Shown piece by piece: positions 18,543 to 27,421 of a DNA stretch of 64,000 nucleotides. Source of the DNA: DASQZT01 sp963728965 (GTDB lineage: Bacteria; Acidobacteriota; Terriglobia; Bryobacterales; Bryobacteraceae); the NCBI GenBank assembly GCA_963728965.1, contig CAVSMH010000006.1, positions 1,922,001-1,986,000 of the forward strand, in the 5' to 3' direction. A program made the position numbers and the translations under genes. The number at the start of each line of letters is the position of its first letter. Positions within the stretch are counted from its first letter, which is position 1. Under the pieces are notes generated by a model. That model made no database searches. It saw only the letters and a program-made list of their open reading frames with translations, and had not been told where the DNA came from.

Positions 18543-19028
18543 TCAGGCGGCCGCGGACCGGGAAGCCAGTGCCTCGAGTTGGGCCAGGTGGTTCAGATCG
18601 TGCCCCGCCATGGTTTCGACCAGCACCCGGAAGGTCATTTCACCCCGCTCCGGGTGTGCCAGTGTTTTCGAAAGCGCCTCCGGCGGGACGGTGGCGAGCA
18701 GGGCCAGGTTCCAATTGCGCACCGCGGTGAAGGCGGCCAGGGCGGCCTGCGGAGGCAGCGATTCGTACGCCGTGGCCCAGGCATCCTGGTCGAACGGTTG
18801 GATCACATGATGCGGTTGGGCCAGCGCCTGGCGCAGGCGAAATGCAAAGACCGATTCGCAATCGGCAAGGTGGCAGAGGATGGCGCGAGCCGGCCACTTG
18901 CCGGGAGCCAGCCGCCGTTCCAGGCCTTCCGTGCCGAGCCGGTCGTGGAGCACGGCCAACCGTTGCGCGGTGGCGGCGATGACCTCGCCGGCATCGCGAT
19001 CGCCGAGATAAGAGGCGTAGGGATTCAT
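18543..19028 (-). CDS. DinB/YfiT-like superfamily protein (putative metal-dependent hydrolase or thiol transferase)
   Basis: A 161-aa four-helix-bundle protein of the DinB superfamily. The likely metal-binding histidines are in ILCHLADCE and in AGHDLNHLAQLE, the standard three-histidine arrangement. Members include bacillithiol, mycothiol and glutathione S-transferases and proteins of unknown function. Because a YpdA-type reductase is encoded at 60.6 kb in the same window, a bacillithiol-dependent role is conceivable but unproven. It starts at ATG 19028 and is followed after 3 bp by the dehydratase-like gene. Confidence 0.85.
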   Translation of the reverse strand: MNPYASYLGDRDAGEVIAATAQRLAVLHDRLGTEGLERRLAPGKWPARAILCHLADCESVFAFRLRQALAQPHHVIQPFDQDAWATAYESLPPQAALAAFTAVRNWNLALLATVPPEALSKTLAHPERGEMTFRVLVETMAGHDLNHLAQLEALASRSAAA

Positions 19029-19125
19029 CGCGCTATTTTACCCCGCTCGGTGACGGGCGTTAACGGCGCCACGATAACCAAGGCGGATCTGGAGTTCCGC
19101 GGCCCGTTATGGCGAAGCTGGAGAT

Positions 19126-20049
19126 ATGAGAGTGTCACCCAAGTGGCTGCCGCCATTTCTGCTCCTGCTGGCGGTGCGTCCGTCGGTGGCGGCGGAACCG
19201 TTCGCCGAATACCTGGCGCCGTATTTGTCGCCCGAGACCAAGGTCGTGATCGGCATTCAGGTGCGCACCCTCGCACCAGCGCTGCCCGCTGATCTGGGGC
19301 CGGCACTCAGCGCGCAAATGAAGTTCGCCGGGTTCGATCCGCTGAAGGACCTGGACGAGGTGATCGTCACCGCCAACGGCACGGGCGACAACGCCCCGGT
19401 GCTGGCGGTGCTGCGGGGGAGGTTCCAACTGGAGCGGATGGGCCGCGGCGCCAAGCGCTACGCCGGTGTGCCGATGATCGAGGGGCAGGCGCAGGCCAAA
19501 GGCGTGATCGCGCTGCTGGACGCGGGAACGGCGATTGCCGGGGATGCCGTGCTGGTGCGGGCGGCCATCGACCGGCGGCTGAACGGTGTGCAAGGCACCG
19601 TCACCTGGGCCGACCAGATCGACGAACTACGCTCCAAGTACGCGGTATGGGGCATCGGCGAAGCGGTCGACTCGGTGGACCGGTTTCAGTTCGGCGCCGA
19701 ATTTCAGGATGGGCTCGACCTGACGGCCGAACTGCACGTGGCCTCGCCGGCCGAAATGGAGAAGCTCACCTCCGGTCTGCGGATGGTGGAAGCGATGGCC
19801 AAGGCGAGCGAGGGCAAGCCCAACGCCGCGCACCTGGAAATGAAGTCGGAAGACGGGACGCTGCGATTGGCGTTGCGGGTCTCGGCCGAGGAGCTGAAAC
19901 AGGCATTCACGGCGCAGCGTGGCATGCTGGAAGCCGCCGTCAAGTCGCGGCTGCCGATGGGCGGCGAAGCCGCGGCGCCGGAGTCGCGCATCGTCATTAA
20001 CGAACAAGGCGAGACGCTGACCGTCACCCTGCCGGGAGCCCGGCGGTAG
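19126..20049 (+). CDS. Secreted protein of unknown function
   Basis: A 307-aa protein with a signal peptide (about residues 1-23, cleavage after SVAA). ATG 19126 follows a GGAG. The mature part (AEPFAEYLAPYLSPETKVVIG) is a mixed alpha/beta chain without cysteines, recognised motifs or membrane helices, so it is probably periplasmic. Repeats of the pattern 'evaluate a quantity, then compare with a stored one' seen in DUF3352-like proteins may be present, but no family can be assigned confidently. It lies between divergent and convergent neighbours and appears to be a single-gene unit. Confidence 0.7.
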   Translation: MRVSPKWLPPFLLLLAVRPSVAAEPFAEYLAPYLSPETKVVIGIQVRTLAPALPADLGPALSAQMKFAGFDPLKDLDEVIVTANGTGDNAPVLAVLRGRFQLERMGRGAKRYAGVPMIEGQAQAKGVIALLDAGTAIAGDAVLVRAAIDRRLNGVQGTVTWADQIDELRSKYAVWGIGEAVDSVDRFQFGAEFQDGLDLTAELHVASPAEMEKLTSGLRMVEAMAKASEGKPNAAHLEMKSEDGTLRLALRVSAEELKQAFTAQRGMLEAAVKSRLPMGGEAAAPESRIVINEQGETLTVTLPGARR

Positions 20050-20060
20050 CGGGTGCCCGG

Positions 20061-21848
20061 TCAGCGGCGCGGCAGGTATTTTTCGGCGAGGGCTTCGTAC
20101 TGCTGGGGGCGAATCAGCCGGAAGCGCGGTTCCAGGTGGGAGAGCGCGGAGAGTTCGCGCAGCACGGCGCGGGAGGGGACTTCGGGGGTCAGCACGTGGA
20201 GTTCTCCACCAACTACACGGCTGGGAATGATCTTCCAGCGGCGCGCGATGGCGGCGGGGAGGACCCGGGTGGCGCGGCGATCCACTTCGCCATCGAGGTT
20301 GGCGAGGCTCAGCGGGATGCCGGCCTGAGAACTCAAGGCTTGGTAGAGGTTTTCCTCCGTAATCTTTTGAGAATAAATAAGGTGCTCGCCTAGGCGCGTG
20401 CCCGCTGGGAGGGTGCGGAGGGCATCCTCCACTTCATCGCTGGAAACGAAGCGCATGCGCACCAGAATTTCGCCCACCCGCGCCCGGGTGCGCGGACCGG
20501 TGAGCTGGCAGGGGTAATCGTGGTCGGTCTTGAGCCAGGCCAGGGTGCGGCGGCGGCGCCGCGCGATCCAGAACTGGTGCAGCGCGCCGATGGTGGCGGC
20601 GCTGTTGACGACGTTGCCCCAAAGCATGCGCACCGGCACACCCAGGGCGAAGCGCCAACCGTAGATGCTGGCGCAGCAGGCGGTTCGCAGGGAGCCCTGG
20701 ATGGCGGAGAGCCACATGGTGGCGGCGCAGCATTGTGCCAGCCAGTGGGGCAGGTAAGCATCCAGATGCCAGGGCTGTCCGGCCTGCATTCGGGACAGCC
20801 AAAAGGCGCCGCCGCAAAGAAACAGCAGGTTGGTAACGGGCGAGAGCAGGTTTCCGAGCAAGCCTTTGCGGTCCCGCCAGAACCAGTAAACCTGGGGCCA
20901 GGGGCCGCGCCAGCCGTGCATGGCCCAACCCTGGAGCGCGATGCCGGCCACCCACCGGCTGCGCTGCCGGATGGCGGCGCGGAAGCCGCGCGGAAAGTAT
21001 TCGCGGGTAGCCACGGGGCCGTTTGCATCGAAGCGCAGGGGCACGAAAACCTGGCGGCAGCCGAGCGAGTGCAGGCGGTAGCCGTTGTCGTAGTCCTCGG
21101 TGAGGCACTGGGGGTCGAAGATGCGGCCCTGCCGATGGGCGGCCAGACGCTCCAGGGCGTCGCGGCGATACCCCGTCCCGACGCCATTGGAGGGCAGGAA
21201 CCCGCCCAGGCGGCAGCGCACCGGAATGTCCTTGTTCTGGAACTCGGCGAATTCGTCGCAGTACAGGCCGTGGGTAATGTCGTGAATGGGGGTGGGCAGG
21301 GGCAGGACAGGAACCTGCACCATGTCGTACTCGCCCGCGAACCAGTTGATCAGGCGGAGCGAATCGGGGTGGATGAGGTCTTCGGCATCGTGCGTCGTGA
21401 TGATCTCGTAGCGCACGCCGCAGGATTGTTCGAAATGCTGAATGCCGCGGAAGGTCCAGTTCAGACAATCGCCCTTGGATGTGGGCCCATCGTGCGGCAC
21501 CAGGATCAGGTGAATGCGCGGATGGCGGCGGGCGGCTTCGGTGACGGCGCGGAGGGTGGGCTCGTCATTGGGATATACGCCCACGAACACGTCGAAGTTC
21601 TGGTATCGTATGACGGAGAGATTGCGCTCCAGCATCTGGCCGATGACGCGGTGCTCCCTCCAGAGGGGCACAAAAACCGCGATGGGACGTTCCGGATTGG
21701 CATCGAGCGCGGCATCGGACGGCGGTTCCGTGCGCCGGCGATGGGGCAGGCAGAAGACCAGGGCGATGAAGAGGTCATCCAGGCCGCTCACCAGAATCCA
21801 GACGGCCAACGGGACGAGGGCTGCCAAAGCCAGGTGATCTAGCGACAC
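20061..21848 (-). CDS. NfrB-like membrane glycosyltransferase (GT2) with C-terminal MshEN (c-di-GMP-type) domain
   Basis: A 595-aa inner-membrane protein. An N-terminal TM (about 8-32) precedes a family 2 glycosyltransferase domain with D127 (KGDCLNW), D154-x-x-D157 (HDAED), TED at 250-252 and QRSRW at 295-299, the processive-synthase motif set. Several TM helices follow (about 325-430). Residues about 460-520 hold two tandem MshEN-type repeats (RVGEILVRMRFVSSDEVEDA and RLGEHLIYSQKITEENLY), the module that binds c-di-GMP in MshE and NfrB. By homology with E. coli NfrB it would make an exopolysaccharide under c-di-GMP control. No NfrA-like outer-membrane partner is adjacent. The gene stands alone. 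Confidence 0.85.
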   Translation of the reverse strand: MSLDHLALAALVPLAVWILVSGLDDLFIALVFCLPHRRRTEPPSDAALDANPERPIAVFVPLWREHRVIGQMLERNLSVIRYQNFDVFVGVYPNDEPTLRAVTEAARRHPRIHLILVPHDGPTSKGDCLNWTFRGIQHFEQSCGVRYEIITTHDAEDLIHPDSLRLINWFAGEYDMVQVPVLPLPTPIHDITHGLYCDEFAEFQNKDIPVRCRLGGFLPSNGVGTGYRRDALERLAAHRQGRIFDPQCLTEDYDNGYRLHSLGCRQVFVPLRFDANGPVATREYFPRGFRAAIRQRSRWVAGIALQGWAMHGWRGPWPQVYWFWRDRKGLLGNLLSPVTNLLFLCGGAFWLSRMQAGQPWHLDAYLPHWLAQCCAATMWLSAIQGSLRTACCASIYGWRFALGVPVRMLWGNVVNSAATIGALHQFWIARRRRRTLAWLKTDHDYPCQLTGPRTRARVGEILVRMRFVSSDEVEDALRTLPAGTRLGEHLIYSQKITEENLYQALSSQAGIPLSLANLDGEVDRRATRVLPAAIARRWKIIPSRVVGGELHVLTPEVPSRAVLRELSALSHLEPRFRLIRPQQYEALAEKYLPRR

Positions 21849-21957
21849 GATTCGTGCTCTTCAGAGAGGCAGTGCGCCGGGCGCCGGGGAATTCTCACGA
21901 ATAAGGGGGCGGCCCGCCGGGAACGCGCGTGCTACCTTAGCAAGATAGGCACGGCGT

Positions 21958-22611
21958 ATGCGGATTCTCTCCGTCCTGGCGGTTCTGGCGGGTTCGATGG
22001 CGGGGCAAACGCCGGCGTCCCCGCCGGCGCCTGCGAAAGCCGCCCCCCCGGCGCTTACCAGGGGCGTTCTGCTGGAGCGCGACTTGCAAGCCGCGTCGGG
22101 CGAGTTGAGCGTCCGCGCCGCCGATAACCAGGTATTCCGCTACCAATTCGACCGCAAAACGTACGTGGAGCGCGACGATCAACTGGTGGACGTGCGGCGG
22201 CTTCAGCCGGGGGATCGGGTTGAGGTGGTGTCGGACGTGGTGCCGGGGTCGGTGTTGCGTTACGCCCGCACGATTCACGTGATCGGGGAACAGCCGTCGC
22301 GGCCCAGCCTGATGGGACGGCCCCATCCGGGCCGGCCGTCCTACTCCGCCGACCGCGCGCTGCCCACCGGCAACCTGACCTACTCCGGCGTGGTGTTTCG
22401 ACTGACGAACGAGCACCTGGTGATCCACACGCGTGCGGGCGACCATTCCCTGCTGCTGCGGAAGGACACCCGATTCATTCGCAACGGCGAGATCGTAGAA
22501 GCCGCCGAACTGAAGCCCAATATGCGGGTTTTCGTGCGCGCAGGCAAGGACCTATGGAACCAGGTGGAGGTATACCAGGTGGTCTGGGGAGCCATCCTGG
22601 ACCCCCGCTGA
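21958..22611 (+). CDS. Secreted protein of unknown function with two DUF5666-like OB-type repeats
   Basis: A 217-aa protein with a signal peptide (residues 1-16, ending SMAGQ), a Pro/Ala linker, and two similar beta-rich halves. One half (about 35-105) contains YQFDRKTYVERDDQLVDVRR followed by LQPGDRVEVVSD. The other (about 140-215) contains LLLRKDTRFIRNGEIVEA followed by LKPNMRVFVRAG. The repeated 'value-then-parameter' pattern resembles DUF5666-like OB-fold domains in secreted proteins. No catalytic residues are apparent. It diverges from the glycosyltransferase gene. Confidence 0.65.
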   Translation: MRILSVLAVLAGSMAGQTPASPPAPAKAAPPALTRGVLLERDLQAASGELSVRAADNQVFRYQFDRKTYVERDDQLVDVRRLQPGDRVEVVSDVVPGSVLRYARTIHVIGEQPSRPSLMGRPHPGRPSYSADRALPTGNLTYSGVVFRLTNEHLVIHTRAGDHSLLLRKDTRFIRNGEIVEAAELKPNMRVFVRAGKDLWNQVEVYQVVWGAILDPR

Positions 22612-22653
22612 ACGCGCAACGCGCCTCCCCTACTCTGCTACACTCAGAAGAAA

Positions 22654-23070
22654 ATGGCCAAGCAAAAGGAACAGAAGCAGCCGATGCCACCGCTGGGCAC
22701 CTGGGTTCCCGCTGTGGCGCTGGGTTGGCTGGTGCCCGGCGGCGGCCACTTTCTGCTCAAGCGTACCGGCCGGGGCACGCTCCTGCTGGTCTCCATCACG
22801 GCCATGTTTTTGTGCGGTCTCATGATGCGCGGCGCCATGTTCCAGCCGCAGACCGGCGATCTGCTCACCACCCTGATCAACACCGGCGGCTTTATCGGCG
22901 ACATCTGCTCGGGCATCCTTTACTTGTTGAGCAACTGGCTGGGCTACAACCAGCCGGACGTGGCCGGGCACGTGCACGACTATGGCACGAAATTTCTGGT
23001 GACGGCGGGCCTGTTGAATCTGCTGGCGATGGTAGACGCGTTCGAGATTGCCGCGGGGAGGAAAGACTGA
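22654..23070 (+). CDS. DUF6677-like small inner-membrane protein
   Basis: A 138-aa protein with a short charged N-terminus (MAKQKEQKQPMP), then about three hydrophobic segments: the GTWVPAVALGWLVPGGGHFLL opening, TLLLVSITAMFLCGLMMRG, and a longer C-terminal pair. The GWLVPGGGHFLLKRTGRG block is the recognisable signature of DUF6677, common in Acidobacteria and of unknown function. No enzyme motif is seen. It is coupled to the downstream 61-aa gene by a TGATG overlap. Confidence 0.75.
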   Translation: MAKQKEQKQPMPPLGTWVPAVALGWLVPGGGHFLLKRTGRGTLLLVSITAMFLCGLMMRGAMFQPQTGDLLTTLINTGGFIGDICSGILYLLSNWLGYNQPDVAGHVHDYGTKFLVTAGLLNLLAMVDAFEIAAGRKD

Positions 23071-23255
23071 TGCCCAAGATGACGCTTTCGCATTTCGAGG
23101 CCGCTTTCCTGTTTTCGCTGTTCACCTCGGTGGTGCTGGGTGTGGTCACCAAGCGCACCGACCGCGATCGCCTGCACTACGGTGTGTACACGTTCCTGTG
23201 CTTCCTGGTGGCGCTGTTCGGCCTGGGGTGGCTGATGTACTTCGGACACGGATAG
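23070..23255 (+). CDS. Small two-helix membrane protein
   Basis: A 61-aa protein starting at ATG 23070, which shares one base with the TGA of the preceding gene; a GGGGAGG lies about 10 bases upstream. It has two hydrophobic helices (residues about 8-26 and 39-58) separated by a charged TKRTDRDR loop. Translational coupling to the DUF6677-like protein suggests that they act together in the membrane. The function is unknown. Confidence 0.75.
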   Translation: MPKMTLSHFEAAFLFSLFTSVVLGVVTKRTDRDRLHYGVYTFLCFLVALFGLGWLMYFGHG

Positions 23256-23289
23256 CCTGCTTCCGCGCTGCTGACCGACAAGTTTCCCG

Positions 23290-24093
23290 CTATCGTTTCT
23301 GACCGTACGTGACGTTTACGGTAGTTCCATCCGCCGATCCACCGACAATGACGGTGAGCGATCGATCGCCATTGTCCTCGCTCGCGATCACCGTGCCGCC
23401 CTCGTCGCTGGTGGCCGTCAGGTTCACTTTCATGCCGCGTTCCCGGGCCTTATCCTGGTAAAACTGCATGACATGGGAGGGCGAGTCTTTGGTGGTAAAG
23501 ACGAAGTTGCCGCCTTCTCCTTCGGCTGCGTTGCCGTGCATCGAAAAGGTGCCGGTCGAGCCGGGATAGTCCGGAACCCACGCCGGCAGCGATTTCACCG
23601 CCCCACCGAACTCCACCGACGCGGTCTTGCCCCCCTCTTGTTCGGCGGTGAAGCGGAGGCGGCCGTGACGCAGCTCATCGAAGCTCAGGGTCACCTCTTT
23701 GCCGGTGCGCCGATCGCGCACGGTGATGGTGCCGGCGTTATCGTTGTGGCTCACTTCGCTGATATCGGGATTCATGGCGACGATCATCTTGGCCGCCGCG
23801 TAAGCGGGGTTGCGGCGGGCGAGCTCGGGATCGAGCCCGGCCTGGCGCGCCTTGTGAACGAAGAACAATCCGGTGCCGACCAGCGCAGCCGCTCCCAGCA
23901 CCATCACTCCCAGCACCACCACCAGAATCCACACGATGGGACTGGTTTTGCGGCGCACGGGGGCCGGACCCGGGACGGGCTGCGGCACGGGAGGGGGGGC
24001 GGGCATGGCTTGGCCCGAGGACGCGGCGGGGGTTCCGCACTGCGTGCAGAAAGAGCCGTTCAACTGGGCTCCACAAATCGTACAGAATGCCAT
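23290..24093 (-). CDS. Zinc-ribbon membrane-anchored protein of unknown function
   Basis: A 267-aa protein. The N-terminal zinc ribbon MAFCTICGAQLNGSFCTQCG has four cysteines in two CxxC pairs. A Pro-rich linker and one TM helix (about 52-76, VWILVVVLGVMVLGAAALVG) follow, and the rest is extracytoplasmic. The C-terminal region alternates beta strands and has no cysteines. Such zinc-ribbon/TM proteins are frequent in Acidobacteria and lack a known function. The 3' end converges on the 61-aa membrane protein gene at about 35 bp. Confidence 0.75.
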   Translation of the reverse strand: MAFCTICGAQLNGSFCTQCGTPAASSGQAMPAPPPVPQPVPGPAPVRRKTSPIVWILVVVLGVMVLGAAALVGTGLFFVHKARQAGLDPELARRNPAYAAAKMIVAMNPDISEVSHNDNAGTITVRDRRTGKEVTLSFDELRHGRLRFTAEQEGGKTASVEFGGAVKSLPAWVPDYPGSTGTFSMHGNAAEGEGGNFVFTTKDSPSHVMQFYQDKARERGMKVNLTATSDEGGTVIASEDNGDRSLTVIVGGSADGTTVNVTYGQKR

Positions 24094-24171
24094 AAGGATG
24101 TCGTCCGTTTCCTGGCGGTGCGCGGAACGGCCAAGCGGCAGGACGGCTTTTCGGGCCGCCGCCGGTCGCGC

Positions 24172-24822
24172 CTAACGCAGCTTCACCACCGCCTCATCAT
24201 ACAGCAGCTCGGCGGACTTAATCGAGGCTACCTTGCCTTTGTACGGAAAGTAGAGAAAGCCGCTGACGGGACCGGCGAAGGTGCCTTCCGGCAGCGCCAC
24301 CTTCACCACCAGCTCTTCGGCCGTGAGGCGGGGCTGCGGCGCAAGGCCGCCGGGAGGGTCGGGGTCGGGGACGCGCGGGAGGCGCGGCGTGCCCGGGTCC
24401 TGCTCGCCGGGGACGCGGCTGGGCCGCGGCCTGCCGAGAATCACACCCACCGGGCCGGACCCCGCCGAGCCTTCGAGCCGCGGCCGCGTGCTCCAGTCCG
24501 GATGTTGGAAGTCCGCGGCCAGCAGGGTCGCCGGGGCGGGCTGGATCGGCCGTTTGCCGTTCACCCGCAGCGAAAACTCGGGCGCCTTCACCAGTACCGT
24601 ATGGTCTTTGGGCGGGTACAGAGCCACCTCGACCACGAGGTAGTCCGGGGCGATGTAGGTGGCGCCCTCTCCCGAAAAACTGTGGATCATGAACTCGGCG
24701 CCGACGGAGGCGTGCTTCGCCTGCAGGTGCACTTCGTAGTCGGCGGCCTGCGGCTTGGGAACGGTTCCGGACTGGCCAAACGCCAGGGCGACACAGCCGA
24801 TGCACAGCGGTACGAAACGCAC
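24172..24822 (-). CDS. Secreted protein of unknown function
   Basis: A 216-aa protein with a signal peptide (residues 1-16, ending ALAFGQ). The mature chain is beta-rich: YEVHLQAKHASVGAEFMIHS, then YLVVEVALYPPKDHTVLVK. A Pro/Gly/Arg-rich linker at about 125-165 follows, and finally a conserved-looking strand set, LVVKVALPEGTFAGPVSG. No family was recognised. It lies 33 bp downstream of the ADOP permease gene on the same strand and may be co-transcribed with it. Confidence 0.65.
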   Translation of the reverse strand: MRFVPLCIGCVALAFGQSGTVPKPQAADYEVHLQAKHASVGAEFMIHSFSGEGATYIAPDYLVVEVALYPPKDHTVLVKAPEFSLRVNGKRPIQPAPATLLAADFQHPDWSTRPRLEGSAGSGPVGVILGRPRPSRVPGEQDPGTPRLPRVPDPDPPGGLAPQPRLTAEELVVKVALPEGTFAGPVSGFLYFPYKGKVASIKSAELLYDEAVVKLR

Positions 24823-24855
24823 ACCTCATCTTACCGCCGCCGGCCGGCCCGGCGA

Positions 24856-27348
24856 CTATTCCACGCGCAGGGCGTCCATCGGATCGACGCGCGAAGCGCG
24901 GCGGGCCGGCGCGTAGCTGGCAACGAGAGCGACCGCCGACAAGAGCAGCGCCGCCCCACCCAAGGCCAGCGGATCCCACGATTTGAGGCCGAACAGCATG
25001 GTGCCGGCGGCGCGCCCGGCCCACAACGAGAGCCCGATGCCGATCGCCAGTCCCACCGAGAGCACCAGCACGGCTTCCCGCAGGATCAGACGGAGCACGC
25101 GCCCGCCATCGGCGCCCAGCGCCATGCGTATGCCGATTTCGTTCTGCCGCCGGGCCACCATGTAGGCCATCACGCCGTACAGGCCGAGGGTCGCCAGCAG
25201 GCCGGCCAGCAGGCCGAACGCGCCCGCCAGCGTGGCCATCAACCGGTCGCGCGTGAGCGATTCTCCCAGTTGCCGGCTCAGCACGGTGAAGTGGATCCAG
25301 ATCTGCGGGTGTACCTCGGCTACCGCCGCCTTGACCTGGCGGAACACATCGCCCGCCGGCGAGGCGGTGCGCACCACGAAGGTGGCGCCGGGGCCGGGGT
25401 CGTCGTCCTGCGTCATCGGCAGGAAGGCAATCGGCAGGAAGTCTTCGCGGATCTCGTAGTATTTGGTATTGCGGACCAGGCCGACTACCTGGAATACGCG
25501 GTCGCCCTTGCCCGGCGGCCCCGGCAACTGGTAGGTGCGGCCCACCGGGTTGGCGTCGCCGAAGAACTTCCGGGCGAAGGCCTCGTTGACGATGGCGACT
25601 TTGGGCGAGTTAAGCGTGTCACGCTCATCGAAATCGCGCCCGGCGAGAAGAGCTGTTCCCATGGTGTGGAAATAGCCGGGGCCGACACGATTAAAAAAAG
25701 ATTCCCGGTAGGCCTCGCGGGAGCCCGGCGTCCGCACCATTTCGTTCCAGCCGGAGCCGCTCACCGGGGTGAAACCCACCTGGGCCGCGGAGATCACACC
25801 GGGGCGGCCGCGCAGGCGCTCGAGGAGCTCGCGATACAGTTCCGGGTAGCGTTGCTTGGCGAACTGCGGTTTGCGCAGGTCCAGCTCCGCCACAACGACG
25901 CCTTCGGAGCGGAATCCCGGGTCCACCTTCAACAGCTTTTGCAGGCTGCCCACGAACAGCATCGCGCCCACCAGCAACACCAGCGACAGCGCGACCTGCG
26001 CCACCACCAGCGCGCGGCGCAGGCTGAACCGTTCGCGACCGGCGGTGAGCCCGCGGCCGCCCATGCGCATCGCCGCGGCCGGCGCAATCCGCGTCGCGCG
26101 GAGGGCGGGAAGGAGTCCGAACAGCAGACAGGTAGCGACCGCGATTGCCGCGGTGAAAGCCAGCACGCGCAGATCGAGCCCGAGGCCCAGGAACAGCGAG
26201 TCGCCGGGCGTGCTGAGGAAGGCGATCAATCCCCGGCTCAAGGCCTGGGCCAGGAACACGCCCAGCGCGGTCCCCAGGATCGACAGCAGCAGACTCTCCG
26301 AGAGCAGTTGCGCCACCAGCCGGCCGCGCGACGCGCCGATGGCCTGGCGCACGGCGATTTCACGCTCGCGCACGCTGGCTCGCGCGAGCAGCAGGTTGGC
26401 CAGGTTCGCGCAGGCGATCAGCAGCACCAGCCCGGTGGTGGCCAGCAACAGCCACAACGGCTGTTCATACTCCCGCCGCAACTGCGACACGCCGGTGCCT
26501 CCGGCGGTGGCGGTGAGCTTGTTCGCCAGGTAGCGCTTCGCGTCATCCGGCCGATACGTGGGCGGAAGCGACTCCTGAGTGATTCCGGCAGAAATGGCCT
26601 GAAGATGCGCCGCGGCTCGCTCGATGGACCAGCCCGGCTTCAAACGTCCGATGGCCGAGAGCCACCACGCCTGGCGGTTGGGAATACGGGAGGCGTTGTC
26701 CTGCGACAGCAGGCTGTCGGCGCACAGCGGCACGGCGACATCGTAACGATTGCCGACCTCGACGCCATAGAAAGCCGGCCCGGTCACGCCGACCACCGGG
26801 AACGGCCGGCCGTCGAGCATCACGCTGCGCCCGAGAACGCCCGGGTCGCCGCCCAACTCGCCCTGCCAGAACGCGTAGCTCACCACGGCACCTGGGGAAC
26901 CGCAGCCCACCTGGTCGTCTTCCGGCGAGAAGCCCCGGCCCAGAATTGGCGGTACACCGAGGACGCGGAAAAAGCCGCCGCTCACATACAGGCCGGCGGC
27001 ATAACGCGACTCGCCGCCGTTCGCCAGGTTGAACCGCGTGGCGCTCCAGGCGAGGGTTCCCGAAAACGCCTGCTGCTGTTTGCGGATGAGGTCCCACTGG
27101 GTGTACGTCAGCCGCGCGCTGCGCGTGGAAAACCAACCGGAGCGCATGGAGCCGCGCGCGAAATCGATGTAGGCGAGTTGCTGCGGGTTTTCGACCGGAA
27201 GTGTGCGCAGCCGTACGGCGTCCACCAGTTGGAAGATCGCGGTGTTGGCGCCGATTCCCAGTGCCAGGGACAACACCGCCACCGCGGCAAACGCCGGATT
27301 CAGCCGCAATTGGCGCGCGCCGTAGCGCAGGTCGTTGAACAGGTTCAT
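24856..27348 (-). CDS. ADOP-type ABC transporter permease (two MacB_PCD/FtsX modules)
   Basis: An 830-aa inner-membrane protein. The N-terminal RYGARQLRLNPAFAAVA and LALGIGANTAIF segments are the signature of the acidobacterial duplicated permease group. The layout is TM1, a periplasmic MacB core domain, a three-TM FtsX domain (about 370-480), a second TM, a second core domain and a final FtsX block (about 710-815) ending VDPMDALRVE. No ATPase is encoded nearby; the group is thought to use separate MacB-type ATPases. ATG 27348 has an AGAGG upstream. Export of peptides or lipids is the usual inference, but the substrate is unknown. A second member at 55.5 kb is frameshifted. Confidence 0.9.
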   Translation of the reverse strand: MNLFNDLRYGARQLRLNPAFAAVAVLSLALGIGANTAIFQLVDAVRLRTLPVENPQQLAYIDFARGSMRSGWFSTRSARLTYTQWDLIRKQQQAFSGTLAWSATRFNLANGGESRYAAGLYVSGGFFRVLGVPPILGRGFSPEDDQVGCGSPGAVVSYAFWQGELGGDPGVLGRSVMLDGRPFPVVGVTGPAFYGVEVGNRYDVAVPLCADSLLSQDNASRIPNRQAWWLSAIGRLKPGWSIERAAAHLQAISAGITQESLPPTYRPDDAKRYLANKLTATAGGTGVSQLRREYEQPLWLLLATTGLVLLIACANLANLLLARASVREREIAVRQAIGASRGRLVAQLLSESLLLSILGTALGVFLAQALSRGLIAFLSTPGDSLFLGLGLDLRVLAFTAAIAVATCLLFGLLPALRATRIAPAAAMRMGGRGLTAGRERFSLRRALVVAQVALSLVLLVGAMLFVGSLQKLLKVDPGFRSEGVVVAELDLRKPQFAKQRYPELYRELLERLRGRPGVISAAQVGFTPVSGSGWNEMVRTPGSREAYRESFFNRVGPGYFHTMGTALLAGRDFDERDTLNSPKVAIVNEAFARKFFGDANPVGRTYQLPGPPGKGDRVFQVVGLVRNTKYYEIREDFLPIAFLPMTQDDDPGPGATFVVRTASPAGDVFRQVKAAVAEVHPQIWIHFTVLSRQLGESLTRDRLMATLAGAFGLLAGLLATLGLYGVMAYMVARRQNEIGIRMALGADGGRVLRLILREAVLVLSVGLAIGIGLSLWAGRAAGTMLFGLKSWDPLALGGAALLLSAVALVASYAPARRASRVDPMDALRVE

Positions 27349-27421
27349 GCGGGCCTCTAGCAGTATACGCGTGGAGAGTGCAACGGTTTGCAACGATCGG
27401 CCCCGCATCGGGAAGCGCACC

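Noticed and set aside
23473..27360. A 1295-codon open frame on the plus strand opposite the zinc-ribbon, secreted-protein and ADOP permease genes
   Set aside because: It is antisense to three well-supported genes, has Arg/His/Gln-rich composition without domains, and is typical of GC-rich third-position shadowing.
27348..27400. TTGCAA and TATACT upstream of the ADOP permease gene
   Set aside because: The spacer is 20 bp, too long for a convincing sigma-70 promoter.
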